Positions 26,901 through 41,100 of a stretch of DNA of 64,000 nt are shown piece after piece; position 1 is the stretch's first letter, and each line of letters begins with the position of its first letter. The translations under genes and the position numbers were made by a program. The notes under the pieces were generated by a model that was given only the letters and a program-made list of their open reading frames with translations, was not told the origin of the DNA and made no database searches. Origin of the DNA: Pseudoips prasinana (taxonomy: Eukaryota; Arthropoda; Insecta; Lepidoptera; Nolidae); NCBI GenBank assembly GCA_951640165.1, contig OX621255.1, positions 5,022,001 through 5,086,000 of the forward strand, in the 5' to 3' direction.

Positions 26901-29900
26901 GATCCATCTTTTTGCAATCAATAGGAATCAAACAATTATAATAAATATCTCGGGACAACCAATACATTGCCATTGGATCCTTAACTGATAAACATACTTA
27001 TATATTTCTAAATACATACATATTATAGATAATTTACACCCAGCGTCAGAAAAAATAATTGTGCTCCCAATACAAAGATTTGTGGTGGCCAGTCCATGCC
27101 AATCAAGTCCAGTCGAATTGATTATGCCTTAAGTCGGCTAATTAGTGAATACTTCTACCTCATAGTAGCCAATCTCAGGGCAACTATGTTCTTTCTTTCA
27201 ATAACCAAAGAAGAAGAAAGAGGAACTGGCAAAGATTGAAATAGTTCTGTCCTCCTATACGTATACCCAATCTGTCTTATTATACTATTACCCACTCTAC
27301 TCCTCTAAATATATAAAACTCTTCCACAGGTCTCCATTCCGATCTATCCCTAACGTCTCTCGACGGAGAAGAAGGAGAAACCCTCCGTCGCGGCGCTTTA
27401 GCAGCTGCGTGCGCAGACGCAGTGGCCGCTTACGCAACACTCGAAGGTTCCAGAGTGCGGGATTCAATCGCTGCGCATGCACGACGCGCGTTGGATAGGG
27501 AACGACAGATCGACGAGAAGAACGAAATAATTGCCGATCTTTCGTCTAAGGTAAGTTATTTAAAAATTGATTCTTCTTGTGTAAAAGTAGTTTAGATTCA
27601 TTGATAAAATTGATCCCAAAAAACGATTGAACTACTTTACATCGAAATAAAATTACAAGTTCATCAATACTTATAACTCAGTCCAAATGTACAGACGCCA
27701 GCACATCCAGCTTCCCCAATCTGTAAAATTTCTTTTATAGATTTTCAACTTTATCGCAAAAGCATAAGGTTCACTTTCAATTGGGGAAATTTGACAGATT
27801 GAGGTAGCTTAATGTGCTGGCGTTTTACGACACCCACGAGGGGTGGTCCTGTTATTCTTTCTGGGCTGAAAACCATACGGCTAATCTTTTGCAAGTTCCC
27901 CAAATACACCGGAGCTTGCAGATCCTCTTCATTTGACGAAGATGACGTTTCGTTGTCCTGATACCTAGACCACATTGCGCCAAATGCATCCCTATGTTCG
28001 CCAACGCTTCGCTTTTGTGGGGCGCCTGTTCTGCGCTGCACTAGCGCCGCGTACGCACCTCGACCGCGATGCGCTCGCGCCTTTCCTCCGCTCGATTCCT
28101 CTTGTATTTGTCCCGCGCCCTATACGGGAGACTACTGCCATACGATTAAATTGGGTGATGTGAACCTCTTAAACCAAGTGTTTTCACTGATCAATCACAT
28201 GCCTCTTTTTGAACTCATCGCTCAAAAAATCATCGCTCATCTATCTACGTTAAGATTTTGTTCAACTAGTATGCTTAGTCAAATGACTCAAGTGACAGGT
28301 GGACTTAAGTAAATAAGTTATGTTTTGAGCTAATCGCTCAAAAAATCATCACTCATCGATCTACGTTAAGCTTTGGTTCAACTAGTCTGCTTACTCTTAT
28401 AGATTACTCAATTAACAGGTGGATTTAAGTAAATAAGTTATGCCACTTTATACTTACTGACTCCATGATAATGGAATAAAACTGATAATTATCCATGGTT
28501 ATGCCATATTTATCCATATCAACGAATATATACCGTAGTCCTCATTGAAAACCCCACTTAACCTATCGATTTGATAAAACAGTTAAATCATAGAAAAACA
28601 AAATCATAAGAAGAGAAACTCCTAAGTAGTTGTGCGTCACTAACAAAATTCGCTCATAAAGCTATTAGAGAAACTCCTAAGTAGTTGTGCGTCACTAACA
28701 AAATTCGTTCATAAAGCTATTAGAGAAACTCCTAAGTAGTTGGGCGTCACTAACAAAATTCGCTCATAAAGCTATTAGAGAAACTCCTAAGTAGTTGTGC
28801 GTCACTAACAAAATTCGCTCATAAAGCTATTAGAGAAACCCCTAAGTAGTTGTGCGTCACTAACAAAATTCGCTCATAAAGCTATTAGAGAAACTCCTAA
28901 GTAGTTGTGCGTCACTAACAAAATTCGCTCATAAAGCTATTAGAGAAACTCCTAAGTAGTTGTGCGTCACTAACAAAATTCGCTCATAAAGCTATTAGAG
29001 AAACTCCTAAGTAGTTGTGCGTCACTAACAAAATTCGCTCATAAAGCTATTAGAGAAACTCCTAAGTAGTTGTGCGTCACTAACAAAATTCGCTCATAAA
29101 GCTATAACAAGCCGCATAAACTTGATTTTTGCTAGTCTGTTATCCCGCGAAAAGTTCTTTCGTAAGACACTCTTTTGAAAAGTACCTATTTCTATCGCAT
29201 ACTTAGGGCTCCAGATTGACCTAAAAGAAAAGTGGAACCCTTTACCTAAGTTTTTCCATCCATCTATCTGTGCGTATCTGACACGGCTATATACTTCTAA
29301 CTGTAAGATGTACCTAATGTGTTTAATTTATTGCCACGGACAAATTATTAACGGTAGCCTTAAGTACCTACCGTTGATAATATGGTCGATAATATAACCA
29401 AATCAGCAAGTATACGGTCCGTCTGAGAGTAAGCTATTACCGTAGCCTATGGAAACTATGACTACTAGGCGTTTGTTACGCGTTGCTGACCCATTACGTG
29501 CGCCCGATGTTTTCTGATAGTACAAGCCGTGACCTGCAATATTGGCAACTTGTTTGGCACATTTTAGCTTACATTTTTATTATTTACTATGTCTCGGCGA
29601 ACTTCCTATCGCCGATTTTTTGCCTTTAATGATTCCGGATATTTTTAAATATTTGCTTTTTTTTCATATAACCCTTCGCCTGACAAAAACGAACACATAA
29701 AAAAACGGTTTATTCAATTGGTTGCAGTCGTTTGGAAGTTATGAGCGTACAAACATTTCGGTGATTAATTTTTATTTATATAGATTAGCATTACAAGTTG
29801 TATTCAATTCCAAAATTTAATCCAAACAATTTTACACATTTACATCCAAACATCGAACTTTCACATTTATAAAATTACATAGTATATATTTTATACTTTT

Positions 29901-32900
29901 CAACGCCTTTTTAGCCCAGTTCTTCTACTGTGTAATAACACTAAAAATAAATACTGTGGCTAAGCTTTCGATGCCTGCATCGGTTTTAAACGGTCATTCT
30001 ACGGTTCACTCGATTCAAATACCGTTGCTGCCGTTAAACCGATGTAAATCGATTTTATGTGAAATCGATTTTATTATTGGCCGGCACATGGCAGTGGCTT
30101 ATGAGTTGTTTTCCACTAAAATGGTCGATATTAAATTAGAAATGTGTGGCAAATAGCCAACGATCGTTAAACAATCAGTTATTTATAATAAGCCTTCGTA
30201 GAACGTAATATAAATGTAAATAGTGAATTATTAATGATTTGACAGGCGGGTTGGTTGGTGAATGCTTGTCTTTCACGCCGCAGATCGTGGGTTCGAGTTC
30301 CACCTTGGACATATATTTGTGTGCATGAACATGTTAGTTTGTCCTGAGTCTGAGTGTAATTATGTATACAACATGTAACTTAATTAACGCACATCCTGAA
30401 AATAGTTTGTTCAGAATCGTCTACTGCCTAATAACCCTATACAGTCAAAACAAATTGAAATGGACCGTAAGTTAATGTAATAAGACTTTTAAGTCGCAGT
30501 TTTATTTGTATTCATACGAATTCCTTTATTCAACACAAAATAAAGAAAAATAAACTTTATTCCAAGAAACTAATTTAGTAAATAACAATGCATATACATG
30601 TTAAATTAAAAATGTAGTGTATGTATTATGATTACAAAATAATATTCTAATTGGGGTGTTTGAGGGTGTGCGTTAATTACGTTACATGTTGTATAAGTAC
30701 GTATTTACAAAAGAAAAGAAATATATGTAATATATCTATTATCTGGTTTCCATAGTGCTCTGCTTAAGTTTTATTCTTTTTCTTATTTGGGATCAGATGG
30801 CCGTGTGTGAATAATGTCCCAGGACATTTATTTATTAATAGTAGCAGTGCCCTAATTTATAAAGGTTAACGCGGGTTAAACTGCGGGGCACAGCTGGTTT
30901 TAGATATATACACTCAGACACAGAACAAATAATGATGCTCATCACACAAAGATTTTTCCTTTGTGGGGATCTTTGAGGGAGACTAGTGTCCAGCCGTGGA
31001 CATCTTTCGGCTGATCTTACGTTGATTTAGTTAATTGTTGGTAATATTCTACTGTATATTTCCTATAAATTGAATACTTGTGTATATTTTAAGCAATGGT
31101 ACATATCAATCAAGTCAAGGAATACGTAAACCAGTGTACGTATACGCTTCTGCGACAAACTTCGCGATGAGATCTGACTGTCAATTAACAAATTTAAAAT
31201 AAAAATAAAAGTAAATTGTGTATTATAAAATTTCAAACTATGTTAACGACTTGCTTGAGAATGAGTTGGTTTACATCAAGTTAAGAAATTGTGATTAAAT
31301 AAGTATTAAGATAATCTTGATTTTTATATAATAAAAGCCTTGTTATTTCCCCGTATTTTCTCAATAGCCGCAACTTTAGGAGATATCTCCAAACTAATTG
31401 TGACGTGCGCGAATTTAAAAAATGTTACTTAGTTTTATATTAAATAATGTTGTTGGGACAAAATAATAATAGGTTTTTTTAAAGTCAACGTCCGCACTAT
31501 GTAATCTAATCCTAATAATAATTGAGGATTTAAATTGTAATTGTGATTTCTTAAATCATATGTTTATTTATTTAAGTAATGTAGCTTATTAGCTTAGTGC
31601 TCTTTTAATTTGGGTTCGAACCCTGCTCTCGTGATTTGGAACCTTCTTGTGCGACCCATAAATGGTTGTCCTGAGTCTGGGTGTGTTTTCTGACCATTAT
31701 TTGTATGTAAAAGTCCCCTGCGATACAGATATTTATTCAAAAAGGAACCGTCTTTAGAAAAGACGAGGCTACTCTGTTTGTTTACGTTGTAGAAGACGGC
31801 ACGCCATTGTATACACTTGCACTATGAAAAGCGCCCTTATTGCTTACATAATAAAGACATTGTCAAGGTCTAAGTGTCTCCACCGACGCGACGTGGCAGC
31901 TGTACTAAGCCACTGATTAGTTTTACGTAAAAGTCAAGGGTATGGAGAATTAGTGAAACGTGATCTCTAATGGACTTATAAGGATTATCTGGCAGGGAAT
32001 TTAAGTGGTTTCTTTGGCAGCCAGACTTCTGTGTAGGTGTAATCGGATTACGAGTCGCGAAAGTAGAATCAGCTTTACTTATATGTACTTATACCGTTCT
32101 TAACATGTTACCGCTCTTCTATTTCTATTTTTTATATCCTACTAATATTATAAACGCGAAAGTTTATAAGTATGGATGGATGGATCTTTGCTACTCTTAC
32201 TCACGTAAAAACTAGAGAATAGATTTTAATGAAACTTAACAATAATATAGCTTATATATCAGAGTAATACATAGGCTACAATTTCTGAAGATATTGTGTG
32301 AATTTTCCAAAATATGACGATAAATGTCAAGTAAGTAGGAAAATATCTACCATCTGCAAGATATTCCGGCGTGCACTGCCAAAACCGCTAGAGGTACACA
32401 TCCTACTAATATTATAACTGCGAAAGTTTGTGAGTATAGATGTATGGATGTATGTTTGTTACTGTTTTACGCCAAAACTACTTTAGCGCGGGTGAAACCG
32501 CGGGGCCTAGCTAGTATATATATATATAAGAGGAAGAGAAACGAGCAAGTGGGTCACCCATGGACATTCGCAACACCAGAGGAGTTGCGGGTAGGTTGCC
32601 GGCCTTTAAAAGTGTCAGCAAACAAGTGTTGTTGACCCTTTCCCCCACCCCGATGAGCTCTGGCGACCTTATTCACACGCAGAAGCACAACATTAAGTTA
32701 TTAATGTTATTATTAAGGCATGTCTTCTGTAAGGTGAAGGACCTACCCCAATTGGGTTGTTCTTTGAACGAATGAACGCTGTGCCCTACCTCTTCTTCGG
32801 GATTCAATTTTATTTTTAATTTGAAAATTCTTTAGGTGTATTGAGTACTTTTCGTTGAACAAAAATCATGGAACTCGCGTCATTGTTACGTCACGATTCC

Positions 32901-35900
32901 CATAAGTTATATGTATACAGTTTATTAAATACCTACGTATACTTTTTGGGTCAACAAAAAGCGTGAAACTCGTGTCATTATCACGTCACGCATCCCGTGT
33001 TATATATAACTATTGATTAGTGACCCTCATTGCTAACCCAGAGGTCTTGGGTTTGATTCCCATCCGGAATAAATCTTTGTGTGATGAACACGATTATTTG
33101 TTCTGTGTCTGGGTGTGATTTATCTATACAAATAAATAAAATTGGAGTGTCTGTTTGTAATATTGAAATAGCCAGAATATATATATATAGAATATATATA
33201 CGGTACATACACCAAAATAAATTTTTTACAATTTTTGTCAGTCAGTCTGTCTGTTTGTTCCGGCTAATCTCTGAAATGGCTAGACCGATTTTGACGGGAC
33301 TTTTATTGGCAGGTAGCAGATGTAATGAGGCGTAACTTAGGCTACTTTTATTTTAGAAAAAGTATTTTATTTTACTAAAAAACTAAGTAAACTAATTAAC
33401 ACGCGGACGAAGTCGCGGGTACAGCTAGTCTATAATATGTATGAAATTAGAAATATAGGCATAAGTCTGTTATAGTAGTCTGATTGTCATAGCTGGCTTT
33501 GCCTAATTTGTGATGGCAGTATTTGAGTTGTCCCAAGATATTTATTATTATTCCACTTTGTTTACATTTTTTTTTTATATAACGCTGATACACAAAACAA
33601 TACGAAATAGCCGGATGTCGACGTGACTTTCATTAGCAGTTATAAAGCCTCACATAGTGTATCTTTTATCTAGAAAAAACAACTATTAAACAAACGAATA
33701 GTTGACGCGGACGAAAGCGCGGGTGGATACAAGGTAATTCCTTCTAACCAGCTGTCACAGCAAACAACACACAGGTTTGGTATCGGATCATTGTATAATT
33801 ACTTACCTAATATATTTTATAATGATATCTACTTACGAAGCCAATTAACATCCTGCCTCAGATAATTTAATTAAAATAAACTTTGGTCTTTAACTTTTAA
33901 TGATACCGGATAAGGACTATACAACTTTCTAAATTTAAATCTTTTTCTTTTTTTTAAACTGGCAGCAACCGGAACCAAATAGGCCGCAAATGCATTTTGT
34001 GTCAACCGTATGAAGGTTGCATAACCATTTAAACTCTTTTTGCTGCAAATACTGTCACCTATATGTTATATAAGAGTAAAAGTATTACTTACATATAATA
34101 CACTATTATATGTACTTGCCTTAATATTATTCAGAGACAAGATTTTCTGTATATTTGTTTGTTTGTAAAGTATTATTTTAATTGTGTTTGACGATTAGAC
34201 TGGCCTGTGTTGTGCCTGACTACTAAGCCAGAGGTCGTAGGTTCGATCCCTATCCAGAACAAATCATTTAGCGATGAGCACGATTATTTAATTTTGTTCT
34301 ATGTCTGGTAATTTGTCTGCTAATTTATCTATACAGCGATCCCACTTGTTCGATATTATAATAATAATATCCTGGGACCATAATAATATCTGATCCCAAA
34401 CTAAGCAGAGCTTGTACTATGGAAACTAGATAACTGATATACATACTACTTTTCTTTTGTAAATACATACTTATATAGATAATTACATGCAGACTCAAGA
34501 CAAACAGACATTTTCATGCAAAAATATATGTGCTAAGTGCGAATCGAACCCTCGACGTGAAAGGCCAGTCACTACCACGCCACCCGGCCAATGCGACCAT
34601 TAAGGTTCTATTGTCAATTACTATAGACATAAAAGACAAATATCTAATATTAATCCCAGTGCTAACACTAAGTTTATCATGTTGTTTTATTGAAATAATT
34701 TAATTATAATACCTATTATATAAAAATATTAGCTTTTTCTGTTTTGTTCCAAATTTACATACTCATTGCGCGCAATTTTCGTAAAAAGCTAAAGTTTTTG
34801 CGTCATGTATTAATATTATGGGTACCTATATATGTATTTAGAAATATATGCCTGGTTGCCATAGTTCAGGCTTTGCCTAGTTTGGGATCAGAAGGCAGTA
34901 TGGTAGCTGTCCCTGGATTTTACGAACATACTGAGCTCAAAAAAAGATTTTTATTAGTATTTATGATATCGTTAACTAAACTATTTGACTGATTTTAAAG
35001 ATTATTTCACCTATAGAAAGCTGCATTATTAGCTAATATCACGCGATGCGTGTCATTTACAAAAAAAATAAAAATCTCTAGGAAAATTTAAATTATCTGA
35101 CCCAATTGTGTATCAAATATTTCCCTTTTAAAGTTATTATTTGGTTTGGGCTTCTACTACCATATTTGCTTAATGCTAGTACCTATTTTTAAAATATATT
35201 CGGCATTAAGTCCGCCATTGTAATTCTTCGTGCATATACATTGACTTATATGTATAACTAGACACGCTGTTTCGAATAAAAACTCTGTCCCAGTCCGGCT
35301 GTGTGCGAGGTGCGCGGGCGCGGCGGCCAAAATTCACACTGAGTTGCAACTCAGTGAGCAAATTCTCAATATGGGATTGCGCGTCTAGTAGAATACATAT
35401 AGGTCAATGTGCATATATTGTCTTTTAATTTAGCTTGTGCTTCTAATTACCACATTTGCTTAATATCTAAGATATTTTTTAAAATACCTTGGGCATTAAG
35501 TCCGCCATTGTACTCCTTCGTGCATAAAGTTTTCAATAAATACAGTGTGTTCACTTAGTTGTGCAATAGCCTTAAACCTTATGTTCTACTATAGTTTTAC
35601 TGATATGAAGTGGCCCAGAAGTACTCATACTTAATAATAAGAAAGAGAATCTGGTGGACCCTATTCTTACGCTTACTGGTAAACATGGCAGTGGTATTGG
35701 TAAACGTGGCAATGTACCATAATGCCTTATTCACCCGCAGAACACGGGGTTCTGGGTTCAAATCCCGGGTCAGGCCAAAAGTGATATTGGGACTTTTCTG
35801 TAATAAGAAAAAATTTCCAGCATCAGCCTGAAATCTGGGAGTTGCCTAGTTGGCGGTATTCTACCCCCGCGGCCCCGTGCCTCGGAGAGCACGTAAATCC

Positions 35901-38126
35901 GTCGGTCCTGTACCAGTCTTCTTTTCGGTTGTGTCGCTAGGCGTCCCATCGGATCATGAGAGTGATGGATAAGAAAGTGCTTCTGTGTTTGCGCACACAC
36001 TTGTGCACTATAATACGTCCCGCACAGATGGCTAATCTGTATTGAGACTGGCCGTCGTGGCCGAAATTCAGCTAGGGCATTATTACTTATATTCAAAAAG
36101 TCTCTTACGATCAATCTTCATTTGTCTTGCCTAAGTTAAGCAACCTATGTAATCAAGGTTAGTCTAGATTAAGTCTTCATTGTAAAGTTCTAGATTTCAA
36201 AGAAGTGGAACATACACCCACGCATGCCCACGCAGTGTTATGAGTGTAGTTAAGTAACCAGTAGGCAGGTACGCCAACCATGGGCTTACGTTGAAATAAA
36301 CTAATACTTTCAAGAATATCAATAATTTTTAAATGGTTTAAATTTTGTGTAACTTATTTCAATATTATTGGATTTCACTGGCTTGTTTAATAGAACTAAT
36401 ATTTCAAGTTTGGTACTTGTAACACTATCCCTAAAATTGAAGTTAAAATTCTAACTTTTAAACAGTTCCTTAACAATTTGAAACTTAATTTCAGAGCTTT
36501 TTTTACCTGACTTAGAAAGAAAGAGGTTTTTAATTCCACTGTATGTAGTGTAACCAAATGAAAAAATCAAAAGTTCGGAGGAAAGTCCTGATTCCCATTG
36601 AAAACATCGTAAGATTTATTATAGTTTGAGAATTTTCTCTCAACCGTACTTGACAATTAAAAAAGTCGTATATTAATTGTATTTATTACACTGCGGATCT
36701 CGCTCAGCCTAGAATACAAAGAGTAGGGTGGGATGGGGCAGCATCTCTATTCTATCAAAAATTCTTAAGATCCTGAGTTTTCGCGAGATTAACAAAATAA
36801 GAGTCAACTCAATCCTGAAATATGGTAACCCTAACTGTAGATATAATATTTTTGTATTTTATTTAAGAAAAAAAATCTGTATGCGATTTCACAACGCAGC
36901 CTTCCTGTGGGAGTACCTTACAGAATAAACGCAAACTGTGTGTGCGTGTTTACAGAGATAATAAGTTTTTTCAATTCTACCAAACTCTGTCAAACTACAT
37001 TCTGTCAAATAACTGCTGCTGGTTATCGATGTTTAATGTTTTTTATCGTGGTGACATTTATATTTCAATAAATTCTATCTATTTTATTAATGTTACTATT
37101 GACGTAAACATTCTCTTATTTAATAAGGTTTTCTATCGGAATCTCATGGTTAGCTTGAAAATGGCTTATATGAGCAAAAATGACAAAGAACTGGTTTCTA
37201 CCTTTAGAAGGATTCTTGCCGGTGAGGTCATAAAACAATGGCGGCAAGGACATAATCTTATGTTGGCTGTAGAAATCCTTATAGGTTTAATGCAGACTGT
37301 TCTCTTTCCTTTGGTATTAAAAGTATTTGCTATTTCTTTCATTAGTTAAAGAATAACGAATACTATTCTAAACAGCTGCTTAAGGAGAAAGAAAAAATAA
37401 AGGAAAAGATGCCAATCTCAGCAAACGCTGAGGTAGGCGCCTTTTCCCCCTTACGGATAATACATTTAGCGTTCTTCCAAATTAACACCTATGTAAACTA
37501 AGTTAAGGAGTACTAAGTCGTTAACCTTTCTTTCTCATAGCTTGCAAAACAGGCGCGATATTCTTTTATTGCATCATGTAGCTGTTGAAGATGGTTGGAT
37601 GGTCGAAGGTCGCCAGTGCTCATTGGGGGGAGGGGGTGTAAGGTCAGCAACACTTGTTTACTGACTCTTAAAGGCCGGCAACGCATCCGTGACACCTCTG
37701 GTGTTGCGAGTGTATATGGGCGGCGGTGATCACTTACCTTCAGGTGACCCGCTTGCTCGTTTGTCGCCATATGCCATAAAAAAATGAGTAGGTAGACGGG
37801 GCGCAACCACGTGAACATGGTCATAGATCACCTGAATTAGACGTTACGTTAGGAAGATCATCTTAAGTCAGTGCCATTAAACGGTGCTAAAGACTTTATA
37901 GAACAACTCCCAATCCTATTTAATTACCCATGTCATGGGTGTCCGTACTAAAATCTGTATCGCCAAAACTAGCTTGAAAGGCTCGGGTATAATATTATCG
38001 AATTCATTTTTAATTTTTTTGGGACGAAGTTCCTTATCGCGCGTTGTGAAAGGGGGCTAGCCGGAAAAAAATCTTACGATAAGTTGTCACGACACTTTTT
38101 GCAGCCGTGCGGCATGCGCATGTTTC

Positions 38127-38161
<35 letters not shown>

Positions 38162-41100
38162 TATAGAAAGCAAGCCAGATATTTTCATTTCTATTTCGCA
38201 TTGAACAGTGTGGTGTCGCGACGATTATTTTTGTTGAGTGTATACAGGTTTTTTGTACATAATAAATAATAAGAAATAACTTCGTTCCATCCGGGTGTCC
38301 CTTGACACCTCTCAAGTTTTTTTGTTCACTGATACTCCATGAACCTGTTGACCCATGTCTTTTTTTAGAGTTGATTGGATTGTTAGATTTACTTTGAGAT
38401 TTTCTGCATGATGTCTTCTAGTCATCATCACAATACACCTCTCAGCTTTTTCTTCTGTTTTTTTGTTAACGCGTGAAGCTGAGATATACCGCCGTAAGTA
38501 TTTTTTATTCTGTGATACCGCTGCGCTGTGACAGACGGTCCGACAGACTGAGTCGCATCGTAGGCGTTCTTTTTTACCATTTCACCGATAACAATGACAG
38601 TTTAAAAAAAACACAACTTTTGTTTATGACAACCGATTTGACAAAAATTAAATTAAGAAAATAATTAAATTAAATTCGTTTAATTCGGACCGGAATCCAT
38701 ATTGTTATTAACAGTCATCTTAAAAACTATGTTAGGAATATATTAGGATTTAAATTAAATGAGTTTGCGAACCGCAACGAATATTACATACTATGAACAT
38801 TTTTGCCTATGGTTCTGCACGATAAGGAAAATGTCACCGATGCTGTATAAGTAAATGTAACAGAAGTTTTGGCGCCAAAGCGGAAAAAGACGCATCGACG
38901 CAATGTTTTATTTACAAAAACTGGTGTAAATGCGAGTTTTTATGCGTAAATATGGTGGATTTTTAGACATAACATCTTCGACAACGTACAAAAGTGGAGG
39001 AAAGGGCGATATTGCCGTGAATTGTGATTTGTCGTGTTGAAACCAAAACTCCATAGAAGCCTGTAGTAAAGTCTCCACTACTTTACTTGGGTAGGACTTT
39101 GACTTGACTGTGACGGACGTGACGGACATGACTGACTGACTTTGAATGTAAATATTACAACTGAAGACGAGGCGGTATGGTCACAGATCTTAGCTTGCCC
39201 AAAGAGGGCGAAAAAAAAGTTAATGTTACAATATTAACTAAGGAGGTTATCTAGTCGTCTGTGTATGTATTTTTTTATAATTTTGTTTATTTAATGTTGC
39301 CATTTGGAAGCGTTTGTCTAGGTCACCGCGTTTGGTATGAGAGTTGGGGACCGCATTTGGTAATTAGTACACAGGAGGCGCTGCTGCCCCACTACCTGGT
39401 GTATCCCTTAGTCGCCTTTTACAACACCCACGGGATGGTATGGAGTAGCCCTATTATTCTTTCTCCGCCGGAAACCTCACGGCTAATATAATAAATAAAA
39501 ACTTGAGAGGTGTCAAGGGACACTCGGATGGAACGAAGTTATTTCTTATTATTTATTATGTACAAAAAACCACACTGTTCAATGCGAAATAGAAATGAAA
39601 ATATCTAGCTTGCTTTCTATAAGAGAGAGAGAGACAGGCAGAGAAACATGCGCACGCCGCACAGCTGCAAAAAGTGTCGTGACAACTTTTTTTCAGTTTA
39701 GCCCCCCTTCACAACGCGCGATAAGGAACTTCGTTCCAATTAGTGTAAAACCTTACGCATTTTTCAGTCCTAAAGGAAACATTTAGTCACGCATATACAT
39801 AATTTTGTTACGGTACGTTAGTATACGTGATGTATACGCCCTTTTGTCTAATTAAAACGGTTACGAAATCACCTACCATGTTGTATTAAAACAAATGAAA
39901 GTAATTATGCTAATATTTATTTAATTATTAATATTTATCTACTCGCGCAACGACCTTACCGATTTATGAAACCCGAGTTATTATGGGTCCTCTATTTACA
40001 TATACATATAATTAACAAAATAGGAGGTTAAGCAACCATGACTATTAGTAGGTACTTAAAGCCTTTCCTAGCTGCCTTGCTTCCTATTATAAAAATACTA
40101 GCTGTGACCCGCGGTTTTACCCGCGTTAAACATTATAAATTATAGCCTATGTGTTAATTCAGGGTGTCAGCTAACTCCATACCAAATTTTATTCACATCG
40201 CTCCAGCCGTTTTGACGTGAAGAAATAACAAAGAAACACTGTACACTCACACGCTCACAAACTTATGCCTTTATAATATTAGTATGATTAGTTTTCTGCA
40301 TTCCTTCTCCAGAGTTCTCCATATGAACCTCTTTAACTGCTCCACATTTCACACTTTTCCGTTCGTGCAGGAAGAACAGGCGCGCTTTTTGCTACGAAAA
40401 AGCGCGCCAGTACTAATATTATGATCTATAATAGTTTTAAAAACTCAAATAACGCTTTAAGGACGCACTAAAAATTACAAAACTGTCCGACATCTTGGAC
40501 GTCCGCCATATTGGATTTAAGTCACGTGACAATTTTTTCGTATTCCTGACAGCAAACCCTTTCATTTGATACCCATATCATGGGGGTAGTTTCAAACAGC
40601 CAGTGCGCCATCTTGGGGAGGCAGCCATATTGGATTTGTAATGTCGCTTCTTAGCTAATCATGTATTGTCATCAAAACTCAGAGCGTGTGCAAAATTTCA
40701 TCCTAATCGGATACCGGGAAGTTGGTCAAATTTAGATTCCGAGATTTTCTTACATATGTACATAACTAGTTAGTTACAAGTGAATCTAATAAAAGCGTGT
40801 TAAAATTAAACGTGCCCGGCGGAAATTCGGTTTAAAGGCACTGTACGAAAACTACATAAAAAATAGGAAATCTGTAACATTCACGCTTTACAATAGTGCA
40901 GGTTATTAAACCTACTAATTTTCGATGATTCACACCTGCAGGACGTCTGATGACGGCTATATTTTTTATTGTACTTGAATTTAACATTTTGTGGGGTTTC
41001 CCTTTACCACAATGCTTTTAATGTATAAAGTATCAATTAAATTTGTGGGATTTATATCGCCAACGCGGAATAAGACAACGAGCCACCGTTTCATTTTCTA

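Larger units (their letters stand above)
13185..27329 (+). other. BicDR intron 3
   Basis: 14,145 bp, dominated by SINE, MITE and LINE-tail copies listed separately. 14851-15250, 19743-21282, 21521-22440 and 23711-24103 show no gene or nameable element beyond short hairpins and AT-rich sequence. Confidence 0.7.

Noticed and set aside
28613..29105. CRISPR-like array
   Set aside because: Units are contiguous 55-mers with no variable spacers, in a eukaryotic intron.
36942..37349. 135-codon plus-strand ORF
   Set aside because: Begins with GTG-type start, Ile/Phe/Asn-rich from AT content, no family recognised. The second half ([20 protein letters not shown]) looks a little more protein-like, but nothing supports a gene.
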